From positions 1 to 47,577 of the forward strand of contig DASZWD010000038.1 of the NCBI GenBank assembly GCA_035546775.1: a stretch of DNA of 47,577 nt. Direction: 5' to 3'. Under the pieces are notes generated by a model. The model saw only the letters and a program-made list of their open reading frames with translations, made no database searches and was not told the origin of the DNA. This DNA is from Acidimicrobiales bacterium (GTDB taxonomy: Bacteria > Actinomycetota > Acidimicrobiia > Acidimicrobiales > JACCXE01). The stretch's first letter is position 1, and every line of letters starts with the position of its first letter. Made by a program: the position numbers and the translations under genes. This document shows, in pieces, positions 27,898 to 35,585 of the stretch.

Positions 27898-28601
27898 AGA
27901 CCGTCGTCGTCACCGGCGCCCGCGGTGGTATCGGCGCGGCGGTCATCGAGCTGTTCAACGCGTCGGGGTGGCGCACGATCGGCGTCGACCGCTCGGCGCC
28001 CGGTGAGGATCACTCGGCGCGGTATCTGCAGAGCGACATCGCCGACGCCGACGGTCTCACGGCGCTGAGCGACGCGCTGCGCGAGGAAGACCGCATCGAC
28101 GCGCTGGTCAACAACGCAGCCGTCATGATGGACAAGGACTTCGCCGACCTTTCGGTGGCGGACTGGGACGCCACCATGAACACCAACGTGCGGCCGGCGT
28201 TCGTGCTCACGCAGGCGCTGCTGCCCCAACTCGCCGCGGCGATCGGCGGCGTCGTCAACGTGGCGTCGGTGCACGCCATCGCCACCTCGCGCGGCGTAGC
28301 GGCCTACGCGGCGAGCAAAGGCGCACTCGTCGCCTTCACCCGCGCGACGTCGCTCGACCTGGCGTCGTTCGGTGTGCGGGTCAACGCCGTGTGCCCCGGG
28401 GCGACCGACACGCCGATGCTGCGCGGTGACCCCGCGGTGCGCCAGGCGCTCGTCGACCGCACGCCGCTGCGTCGCATCGCCGACCCCGTCGAAATCGCGC
28501 AGGCCGTGCTGTTCCTCGCCGACAGCGAACGATCGGGGTTCATCACCGGCCAGACGCTCGTCGTCGACGGCGGTGCCACGTCGCGGCTCAGCACCGAGTA
28601 G
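27894..28601 (+). CDS. Short-chain dehydrogenase/reductase
   Basis: A 235-residue classical SDR. TGARGGIG at 7-14 binds the NAD(P) and NNAA at 73-76 supports the fold. The catalytic residues are Ser125, Tyr138 and Lys142 in YAASK, and the protein closes with the usual GFITGQTLVVDGG. Arg10 and Arg33 might favour NADPH, but this is a guess. The third coupled gene of the NeuA-like/dehydrogenase pair; an oxidoreductase beside a NeuA homologue recalls the PtmA-PtmB pair of the legionaminic acid pathway. Substrate unknown. Confidence 0.92.
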   Translation: MKTVVVTGARGGIGAAVIELFNASGWRTIGVDRSAPGEDHSARYLQSDIADADGLTALSDALREEDRIDALVNNAAVMMDKDFADLSVADWDATMNTNVRPAFVLTQALLPQLAAAIGGVVNVASVHAIATSRGVAAYAASKGALVAFTRATSLDLASFGVRVNAVCPGATDTPMLRGDPAVRQALVDRTPLRRIADPVEIAQAVLFLADSERSGFITGQTLVVDGGATSRLSTE

Positions 28602-28605
28602 CCCG

Positions 28606-29706
28606 TTGCCGGGCACGACCGACCTCGTTGTCCTTCTCGGCACGCCGTGGTCGCGGTTGGCGTGGCAGAACACCCGCTGGCGCAGCGTCTTGCAGCAATG
28701 GGCTGGCGACGCACGCTTCACGACGGTCAGCGTCGTGGACTTTCCGTCGATGTCGCTGCGCAACCTCGTTCGCACCCGCGCCGAGCGCATCGACTCGTGG
28801 GACGACCGGGTCACCGCCCTCGCCGGGCGTGTGCCTGTCTACCGTGCGCCGTCGCCGCTCGACGCGCTGGCGTGGCGGATGACGGGCGCGGCGCTGACGG
28901 GCGCGTTGCCGGCGCAGGGCACGCGCCGAGTGGTGGTCGCAGCCACGCCGTTGTGGGCTCCCGTCTTGCGGTATCTCGACGCCGATCGTCGCGGGTTCGA
29001 CGCCGTCGACGATTGGCGGGCACTCCCGGTGGCGGCGCGTGTCGGCGGTCACGTCCTGCGTGGCTATCGCGCGGCGGCACGCGCCGACGCGGTGACGACC
29101 GTGTCGCCGGAGCTGGCCGACCGCCTGCGGGCCGACTTCGGCATCGACGGGCGCCCCGTGCCCAACGGCGTCGACGTGGAGGCGTACACCGCGCCGCTGG
29201 GCGACGCACCGCCCGGACTACCCGAGGGGTCCTTTGCCGTGTACCTGGGCGTGGTGCAGCAGCGCGTCGACGTCGGGCTCCTCGCCGCCGCCCAGCAGGT
29301 CCTGCCCGTCGTCGTCGCCGGGCCGGCCGACGACGCCACGGCGCGGCAACTGCGTGACCTTGGCATCACGTGGCTCGGCCCCGTCGGCCCTGACGTCGTG
29401 CCCGCCCTGTTGCGGCGTGCCGCCGTCGGCCTGCTGCCGCATCACGTCAACGCGCTCACCACCAGCATGAGTCCGATGAAGGTGCTCGAGTACTTGGCGG
29501 CGGGTTTGCCTGTCGCGGCGACGCCGGTTCCCTTGACGGTCGCGTCCGATCGGATCGTGGTGGCGAGCGCTGCCGGCTACGGCGAAGCCGTGCGTGACGC
29601 GCTGGCGCACGGGCGACTGGACGCGCCCGATCCCGCGGTGCGTGCTTTCGGGTGGAACAGGGTGGCGGAAGCGCTCTTCTCCGCCCACGTCAACGGCGAG
29701 CGTTAG
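28606..29706 (+). CDS. GT-B glycosyltransferase (group 1 type)
   Basis: A 366-residue GT-B protein. The N-terminus, DLVVLLGTPWSRLAWQNTRW, is a variant of the GT4 start. Later marks are DAVDDWRALP, AVTTVSPELADRL, PNGVDVEAY and the nucleotide-binding block SPMKVLEYLAAGLPVAATPVP, where Glu and its following helix match the GT4 motif. TTG 28606 is the only start that keeps the conserved N-terminus, and it lies 4 bases after the SDR stop. It may transfer the sugar made by the upstream triad. Its stop shares 4 bases (TTAG) with the convergent gene. Confidence 0.85.
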   Translation: MPGTTDLVVLLGTPWSRLAWQNTRWRSVLQQWAGDARFTTVSVVDFPSMSLRNLVRTRAERIDSWDDRVTALAGRVPVYRAPSPLDALAWRMTGAALTGALPAQGTRRVVVAATPLWAPVLRYLDADRRGFDAVDDWRALPVAARVGGHVLRGYRAAARADAVTTVSPELADRLRADFGIDGRPVPNGVDVEAYTAPLGDAPPGLPEGSFAVYLGVVQQRVDVGLLAAAQQVLPVVVAGPADDATARQLRDLGITWLGPVGPDVVPALLRRAAVGLLPHHVNALTTSMSPMKVLEYLAAGLPVAATPVPLTVASDRIVVASAAGYGEAVRDALAHGRLDAPDPAVRAFGWNRVAEALFSAHVNGER

Positions 29707-30944
29707 TCGAAGCGGGGCGCGCCCCGAGCGATCAGCGCGGGGATGTGGCTGCGCGTCACGCCGTGCACGTGCTTGCCGGCCGCTTCGCCGACCGCCAGGA
29801 ACTCGTCGAGATAGCGCAGATGCCGGTCGTAGTAGTTCGTGTAACTGGTGGTGCGGAAGAACGCAGGGTGAGCAGCGAACACGTCGTTCATGAGCTCCTG
29901 GCTGTATTGCAGCTGCGCGTTGTGCTTCCAGAAGTAGTTCTCCGTTTGCACCCGGCCGTCGCAGCCGCCGACGTCGACTTCGTCGACGAGCGCGAAGGCC
30001 ACCGGCAGCATGAGGTAGGTGAGCACGTTGCCCGACATCACGACCTTGGCGTTCGTCTCCGTCGGCCACGCCCACTCGGTTCCGGTGTCGTCGAGGGTCA
30101 CGAGCCGATCGCGCACGTCGGGCATGTGGGCCAGCAGCAAGCCGGCATAACGCGCCGGTATCACCACGAGCGCGTCGCAGACGGCCAGCGCGCCGCGCAG
30201 GTCGGCGCGGAACGCCGCGGCGTAGCGGCTCGGTCCGAAGTGGAAGACCGGGTCGGCAAAACAGATGACGTCGGGGCGCAGCTTCGTGATGAGGTCGATG
30301 TCGCGCACGGCCGAGTTGCACACGATGCGCACGTCGGCGGTGACTCGCGCGGGATCGAGTTCGCTGGCCGACGGCCCGGTGCCGAGCGCCAGGGCGCGCC
30401 CGCCGGTGACGCGGCGCGCCAACAGGCGCGGGACGGTCGAGAGTGGATCGGGTGGCGGTTCGGGCGCCAACGCGGCGCGGAGACGGAGATAACCGAGCTC
30501 GGACGTGTACGCGAAGACCGGATCGGCGATGCTCATTGATCGAATGTGGGGCAGCACGCGCGCTACCGAGCCGACGGCGATGCGGTGGAGCACGTGGCGT
30601 ACCCCGCGCCCAGTCGGCAACGGACCCGACGCGATGCGGTCGCGCTGCACGAGGTCGGGATCCATGTGGGGCGCGTCGGCGGGCGAGAACGCCATGTGGT
30701 CGGCGCCGGCGATGTAGATCGGTACCGTCGCGTCCGCCAGGTACCAGTTGATGCGTGCCACCAGGTCGGCGAGTTCGGCGGCGTCGCGCGGTGCCGGTTC
30801 GAAGACCAACGCGTCGATGTTCGCCCGGTGCTCGGGCACGGCCAGACGCTTGAACCCGGCGTGGAAATACTTGCGCAGCTTCGTGTCGAGCACGTTCGGC
30901 TTGCCGAACGCCGCCGCCTGACCCTGCTGCGTACGGTCAGCCAC
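29703..30944 (-). CDS. MptE-like (DUF115) domain protein
   Basis: A 413-residue protein. The central region, GGRALALGTGPSASELD then VRIVCNSAVRDIDLI, LRPDVICFADPVFHFGPS and VVIPARYAG, has the glycine-rich loop and the 'Pro-Asp...Asp-Pro' layout of the MptE-like/DUF115 fold. That fold is shared by archaeal hydroxymethylpterin diphosphokinase and by Maf-type flagellin glycosyltransferases, which transfer nonulosonic acids. The C-terminus (TTSYTNYYDRHLRYLDEF) may belong to the same catalytic unit. GTG 30944 overlaps the upstream stop by 8 bases. The assignment is by eye; a sialyltransferase-like or GT role in this locus is more likely than pterin metabolism. Confidence 0.65.
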   Translation of the reverse strand: MADRTQQGQAAAFGKPNVLDTKLRKYFHAGFKRLAVPEHRANIDALVFEPAPRDAAELADLVARINWYLADATVPIYIAGADHMAFSPADAPHMDPDLVQRDRIASGPLPTGRGVRHVLHRIAVGSVARVLPHIRSMSIADPVFAYTSELGYLRLRAALAPEPPPDPLSTVPRLLARRVTGGRALALGTGPSASELDPARVTADVRIVCNSAVRDIDLITKLRPDVICFADPVFHFGPSRYAAAFRADLRGALAVCDALVVIPARYAGLLLAHMPDVRDRLVTLDDTGTEWAWPTETNAKVVMSGNVLTYLMLPVAFALVDEVDVGGCDGRVQTENYFWKHNAQLQYSQELMNDVFAAHPAFFRTTSYTNYYDRHLRYLDEFLAVGEAAGKHVHGVTRSHIPALIARGAPRFD

Positions 30945-31800
30945 GCATGTTCTCCCGGAACCAACGAACGGGCGAGCGCGCCAGTGCGTGCAGCCGGGCC
31001 GTTTGCTCGGTCCGATTGGCGCGCTTGAGTTCGGCGGCGAACGGGCCGGGCCCGGCGGTGACATAGGCCCACAGCATCACCGCCGACCCGACGCCGACGG
31101 GACGCATCGCGCTGTAACGGACGAGTCGCAGGGCGAAGTAGGCCGGGTGATAACCCGTCCAGCGGGCGACGACGCCGCCGCGGCGGCGGCCGCGCAGCAC
31201 GCCCTCGCTCGAGCCGGTGCGCCGGGCGCTGGTCGCGATGGCCTCGGGCACGACGCGGATCTCGAGGCCGGCCGCCCGAATGGCGACCTCGTCGAGAACG
31301 TCCCAGCCCAGCGCAATCGGCACGCCCGCCGCGACATCCCACGCGGCGCGGTTGTAGGCGCGCAGGCCGCCGCGGACGTGGTGGGGCTGCGAGCGATCCG
31401 CAACGTCGGCGATCACACCGCCGATCACGCCGACGTCGGGCGCCACCTTCGTGAGCGCGGCGAAGTGATCCGGGGCGAGGACCAGGTCGGCGTCGATCTT
31501 CAGCACGCGCTCGGCGTCGGGTAGCCGTTCGAGGCCGGCCGCCACCCCGTCGGCGAAGGCGACCCGTTCGGACGCGCCCAGCAGGCCGCCGGTGTTCGTG
31601 CGCCGCAGCACGTGCACGGGAAACGGCATTGACTGCGGGTCGACGCACTCGGCGGTGCCGTCGTCGCTGCCGTCGTCGACAATCACCCACAATCCGATCG
31701 TTTGGACTGTTTGGGCGGCGAGCGAGGCCGCCAGTTGCGGCAGCCGATCGCGTTCGTTGCGCGCCGGCGTCACCAGCAGCCAGGGCGCGCTGATCGGCAT
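30937..31800 (-). CDS. Family 2 glycosyltransferase
   Basis: A 287-residue GT-A enzyme with LLVTPARNERDRLPQL, VIVDDGSDDGT, LKIDADLVLAP (metal-binding DAD), and GWDVLDEVAIRAAGLEI. A hydrophobic stretch around VGSAVMLWAYVTAGPG may touch the membrane. ATG 31800 has AGGG 8 bases upstream on its strand and leaves 31 bases to the divergent gene. It is coupled to the MptE-like gene downstream by an 8-base overlap. Confidence 0.88.
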   Translation of the reverse strand: MPISAPWLLVTPARNERDRLPQLAASLAAQTVQTIGLWVIVDDGSDDGTAECVDPQSMPFPVHVLRRTNTGGLLGASERVAFADGVAAGLERLPDAERVLKIDADLVLAPDHFAALTKVAPDVGVIGGVIADVADRSQPHHVRGGLRAYNRAAWDVAAGVPIALGWDVLDEVAIRAAGLEIRVVPEAIATSARRTGSSEGVLRGRRRGGVVARWTGYHPAYFALRLVRYSAMRPVGVGSAVMLWAYVTAGPGPFAAELKRANRTEQTARLHALARSPVRWFRENMRG

Positions 31801-31831
31801 GTCCAACCCTGGCACACGCGATGATGCGACG

Positions 31832-32728
31832 GTGAACCCCGCAACGGCCGCGCGCGTCGGGGTTGTCATCGTGACGTACGCCTCGGGCGCCGACATTGGT
31901 CACGCGCTCGGCTCGCTGCCGACCGCGGCGATGGCGCGCGTCGTCGTGGTCGACAACGCATCACCCGACGACACCGTCGCGATCGTGCGCGCCCTCGACC
32001 TGCCGAACGTCGAGGTGGTCGAACAGGACAACGTCGGTTTCGGCGCCGGCAACGACGCCGGCCGGGCGCGGCTACCGGCGACGGCGGAGTTTGTCCTGTT
32101 TCTCAACCCCGACTGCGTGATCCAAGGCTCCGACATCGAGCGTCTCGTCGGCTACCTCGACGCCCACCCCACCTGCGCGCTCGTGGGTCCAGCGCTGCGC
32201 GACGCCGACGGGTCATTGCGCACCCCCGGCGGCACGTTGCCCACGCCCATGACCGAGTTGCGACCCCTGTTGCCCGCGCCGGTCGGCCGCTTCCTCGTCC
32301 GCCGCCAGCTCGACGGCGCGACGGCCCGGTCGGGCCCAGTGGGCTACGTGGAGGGAGCATGCATGCTGGCGCGCCTCGACGCCTTCGACGCCGTCGGCGG
32401 TTTCGACCGCCGCTACTTCTTGTGCTTCGAGGAAATGGATCTTGCGCACCGGCTCAGCGACGCCGGGTGGAGCGTTGACCTGTGCCTCGACGCGACGGCG
32501 ACACACGCCGCGCAGCAGTCCCGCGCCCAGGTACGGGCGTTCAGCCTCTATCACCAGTTCCGCAGCCAGCGGCTGTATCTCGAGCGCTGGCACGGCGAGA
32601 AGGCGGCGCAGCGTTACGCGGCGGCGGCGGGTCTGTGCTGGTGGCTGCGCAAGGCGACGCGCAACCTGTCGGCCGCCGACTACCGCGTGTTGCGCGCGGC
32701 TTCCCGCAAGGCACAATTGCCCGGGTGA
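31832..32728 (+). CDS. Family 2 glycosyltransferase, WbbL/rhamnosyltransferase-like
   Basis: A 298-residue GT-A transferase: VGVVIVTYASGADIG, VVVDNASPDDT, NVGFGAGNDAGRA, FLNPDCVI (metal-binding site), EGACMLARLDAFDAVGGFD and CFEEMDLAHRL. This wording is typical of WbbL-type rhamnosyltransferases. GTG 31832 is the only start close to the fold; no good ribosome site is seen. First gene of the operon that carries the polymerase, chain-length regulator and DUF4012 protein; the next GTG overlaps its stop. Confidence 0.9.
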   Translation: MNPATAARVGVVIVTYASGADIGHALGSLPTAAMARVVVVDNASPDDTVAIVRALDLPNVEVVEQDNVGFGAGNDAGRARLPATAEFVLFLNPDCVIQGSDIERLVGYLDAHPTCALVGPALRDADGSLRTPGGTLPTPMTELRPLLPAPVGRFLVRRQLDGATARSGPVGYVEGACMLARLDAFDAVGGFDRRYFLCFEEMDLAHRLSDAGWSVDLCLDATATHAAQQSRAQVRAFSLYHQFRSQRLYLERWHGEKAAQRYAAAAGLCWWLRKATRNLSAADYRVLRAASRKAQLPG

Positions 32729-34152
32729 GCGACAACCGTCTCGCCGTTGCCGGTGTCGTCGCCGTGTTCTTCGTGGCCGCGTACGCGGCGCGGTACTCGG
32801 TTTCGATCGCGCTGGCGGTGTTGTTGTGGGGCATCGCCGCGACCGTCGCCCGTCGGCACGTGCGCGGTGCGGTTGTCGCCGGCCTCGCCTTCATCGCGAT
32901 CATCCCCATCTATTGGGTGCCGAACATCCCTGGGAGCACCGTGGCGGCGTCGCCGGTCGTGCTCGTGTGCGCCACGCTGTTGCCGGCCGCGCTCGAACTG
33001 CGCCATCGAATCCGCATCGGTGTGCTCGACCGTCTCGTGATCGCTTACTCGGTGCTCGTCACCATCGCGTACCTCGTCAACACGTCGGGCGGCTTCATCG
33101 GCGCGATCACTGGGGCCCTGTTCTCGTCGCTCCTGCCCTACGCCACGTTCCGCCTGTTGAGCCTGCGCCGCGAGATGTCGACGTCGGCGGCGATCGGCGT
33201 GCTCATCGGCGCCGTCGTGTCGGCGATCGTCGCCGTGCGCGAGTACCGCGGCGTGAAGAATCCGTTCTTCGCCCTCTTCCCGCGCGGCCATGCTCACGCC
33301 TTCTTTGCCCGTGCCGACACGCGGCTCGGTCACCCGCGACCGGAGGCGTCGTTCGGCCAGGCGATCGCCCTCGGCATGTTCCTCGTGCTGGCGATCGTGC
33401 TCGTGCTCGGACTGGCCTGGCGCCGCGAGGGCAAGGCGCCCGTGCCCCGGCCCGTCCTGTACGGCGTCGCCCTGCTCAGCCTCTTCGCGCTTACCGAAAA
33501 CCTCGTACGCGGCCCGCTGGTGATGCTCGCCTTCGCCGTCGTCGTCCTCCTTATCAGCGAGTCGCGTCGCGGCCATCACGGACGCGGCGTGGTTATCGCC
33601 GTCGGGCTCGCCGTACTGGTCAACGTCGGTTCGTTCGCCAACGTGCTCCAGTTGCGCGATCAGACGTTCAGCGAGGGCAGCAGCGTCAATCTCAGCGGCG
33701 AATACCGCGTCGAGATCTGGCACGTCGTGTCGGACCGGTCGAACTTCTCGCTCGTCGGCAAGCAGGTCGTCGACGAGGACGGCGTGGGCTTCACCGCCGC
33801 CGCCGGTCAAGACGTCGGCCTCAAGTCCTTCGACAACGCCTACGCGCTCATTTACATCGGCTACGGCGTGCTGGCGCTGCTGGTGTTCATGGCGATCGCC
33901 CTGCGCGTCGGCAAGGCGGCCTTGCTCGACCGGCTGGCCGTGATCGACCACGCGTGGGCCGCCGCCATCCTCGCCGCGTTCATCAACCTGATGACGGTGA
34001 ACCTATTGACGCAGTTTGCGCACATCTTCTGGATCGGCATCGGTCTCATCGCGTCGGCGATCCAGCGCGCCGGCGACGAGGGTGAATCCGAAGAACCCCC
34101 GACCGCCGACTACCGTTTGTCCCCGTGGATCTCCAGGCCTTCGTCAGCCTGA
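32725..34152 (+). CDS. O-antigen polymerase/ligase-like membrane protein (Wzy/WaaL type)
   Basis: A 475-residue protein with about eleven hydrophobic helices and a large polar loop around residues 300-375, the layout of Wzy polymerases and WaaL ligases. The loop contains SGEYRVEIWHVV and VVDEDGVGF; polar loops of this family bind the lipid-linked glycan. It would polymerise repeat units at the outer face of the membrane. Gene order (next to the Wzz/tyrosine-kinase protein) favours a polymerase. GTG 32725 overlaps the preceding stop by 4 bases, and the 3' end overlaps the next gene by 28. Confidence 0.83.
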   Translation: MSDNRLAVAGVVAVFFVAAYAARYSVSIALAVLLWGIAATVARRHVRGAVVAGLAFIAIIPIYWVPNIPGSTVAASPVVLVCATLLPAALELRHRIRIGVLDRLVIAYSVLVTIAYLVNTSGGFIGAITGALFSSLLPYATFRLLSLRREMSTSAAIGVLIGAVVSAIVAVREYRGVKNPFFALFPRGHAHAFFARADTRLGHPRPEASFGQAIALGMFLVLAIVLVLGLAWRREGKAPVPRPVLYGVALLSLFALTENLVRGPLVMLAFAVVVLLISESRRGHHGRGVVIAVGLAVLVNVGSFANVLQLRDQTFSEGSSVNLSGEYRVEIWHVVSDRSNFSLVGKQVVDEDGVGFTAAAGQDVGLKSFDNAYALIYIGYGVLALLVFMAIALRVGKAALLDRLAVIDHAWAAAILAAFINLMTVNLLTQFAHIFWIGIGLIASAIQRAGDEGESEEPPTADYRLSPWISRPSSA

Positions 34153-35585
34153 TTCGGCGACGCTGGCCGATCGTGGTACTGGCATTCGTCGTATGTCTCA
34201 CCAGTTCGGCGGCGCTCTCCGCTTCGCAGACCAAGCAGTACAGCGCGACGGCGCGCATGTTCGTCAGCGTCCCCGACGTGATCAACGTGAGCCAGGCGGT
34301 GCAGGCGGTGCAGCTCACGTCTGACCTGATGCAGAGCTACGCCAAGATGGTCGACGCCAACATCACCACCGGGCGCGTCGCCAACCGACTCAGCGGGCGC
34401 ATTCCTGCAGCGGAGATCCGCGGCAAGGTGTCGGCAGCCGCGATTCCCCAGACGCTGCTCATCGACGTGAAGGGCGGCGACTCCAGCCCGTCGCTGGCGG
34501 CCGACCTCACCAATCAAACGGCGGAAGCCCTGAGGTCGGTCATCGACCAGCTCGGCAAGCCGAGCGGCATCGAGGCGACGATCATCAGCCGGGCCTCTGT
34601 CCCGTCGAAGCCCGTGTCGCCCCAGCCGGCGCGCGACCTCGCCGTCGGGTCCTTCCTCGGCCTCGCTCTCGGCCTCGCCGTGGCGCTGGCGATGGACGCC
34701 CTCGACCGCACGATCCGGGAGGAAGAGGTCGCGTCGGAGATCTTCGGTGCGCCGGTGCTGTGTTCGATCCCCAAACAACGCAACCTCGCCGCCGACCCGC
34801 TCGTGGCGCTCAAGCCCGGCGGCTCGCCTACCGGTGAGGCCTACCGCGCCCTGCGTACCGCCATCCGGTTCCGCGAGTCGGCCCAAGCGCTCAAGACGGT
34901 GCTGGTCACGTCCGCCGCCGCCGGCGACGGCAAGTCGACGATCGCCTCGAATCTCGCCATCGCGATGTCGCTCGACGGTGCCCGCACCATTCTCATCGAC
35001 GCGGACCTCCGCCGCACTCGCCTGAACTCCATCTTCGACATCGAGCCGGGCCCCGGGTTGACCGAGGTGCTCCTCGGCAAGATGCCGCTCGAAGACGCGC
35101 TTGTCCCGTTCAGCCGCGGCCTGTCGATCCTCCAGGTCGGCAACTACACGCTCAACCCGTCCGAAGCGCTCGGTTCGCAAGTGATGGTGAAGGTGCTCGA
35201 AGAGGCCAAGCGCCTCGCCGACATCGTGATCGTCGACGCCCCGCCGATCCTGCCCGTCGCCGACCCGGCCGTGCTCGCCGCGCTCGTCGACGGCACCGTG
35301 ATCGTGTGTCGCTGGCATCGCACGTCGCTCCACGCCGCCGGTTCGACGCGCTCGATGCTCGACAACGTCGGCGCCGACGTCATCGGGGTCGTGCTGAACG
35401 CCGAAGGCGGCGGGCGCTCGAACAACTACTACCGCCACTACTCCAACCGGCCGCAGCATCGTCGCGGCGAAAGGCAGCCGGCGGCCAAGCCGGCATCGGT
35501 GCCCGAGGCTTCGGCCAACGGTGCCGGCAACGGAGCCGCCAACCCATCGGCGACCCCGGGCGCTCCTGCCAAAGATGGTGGGTGA
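34125..35585 (+). CDS. Wzz-type co-polymerase fused to BY tyrosine kinase
   Basis: A 486-residue polysaccharide co-polymerase. Two membrane helices (about 13-33 and 174-190) enclose a Wzz-like extracytoplasmic domain. The cytoplasmic half is a bacterial tyrosine kinase with Walker A SAAAGDGKST at 263-272, Walker A' TILIDADLRR and Walker B IVIVDAPPI. A short tyrosine cluster (NNYYRHYSN) in the tail is the likely autophosphorylation site. It should set chain length and control Wzy assembly. Both halves in one chain is usual in proteobacteria and also seen in actinobacteria. GTG 34125 lies inside the end of the polymerase gene. Confidence 0.92.
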   Translation: MDLQAFVSLIRRRWPIVVLAFVVCLTSSAALSASQTKQYSATARMFVSVPDVINVSQAVQAVQLTSDLMQSYAKMVDANITTGRVANRLSGRIPAAEIRGKVSAAAIPQTLLIDVKGGDSSPSLAADLTNQTAEALRSVIDQLGKPSGIEATIISRASVPSKPVSPQPARDLAVGSFLGLALGLAVALAMDALDRTIREEEVASEIFGAPVLCSIPKQRNLAADPLVALKPGGSPTGEAYRALRTAIRFRESAQALKTVLVTSAAAGDGKSTIASNLAIAMSLDGARTILIDADLRRTRLNSIFDIEPGPGLTEVLLGKMPLEDALVPFSRGLSILQVGNYTLNPSEALGSQVMVKVLEEAKRLADIVIVDAPPILPVADPAVLAALVDGTVIVCRWHRTSLHAAGSTRSMLDNVGADVIGVVLNAEGGGRSNNYYRHYSNRPQHRRGERQPAAKPASVPEASANGAGNGAANPSATPGAPAKDGG

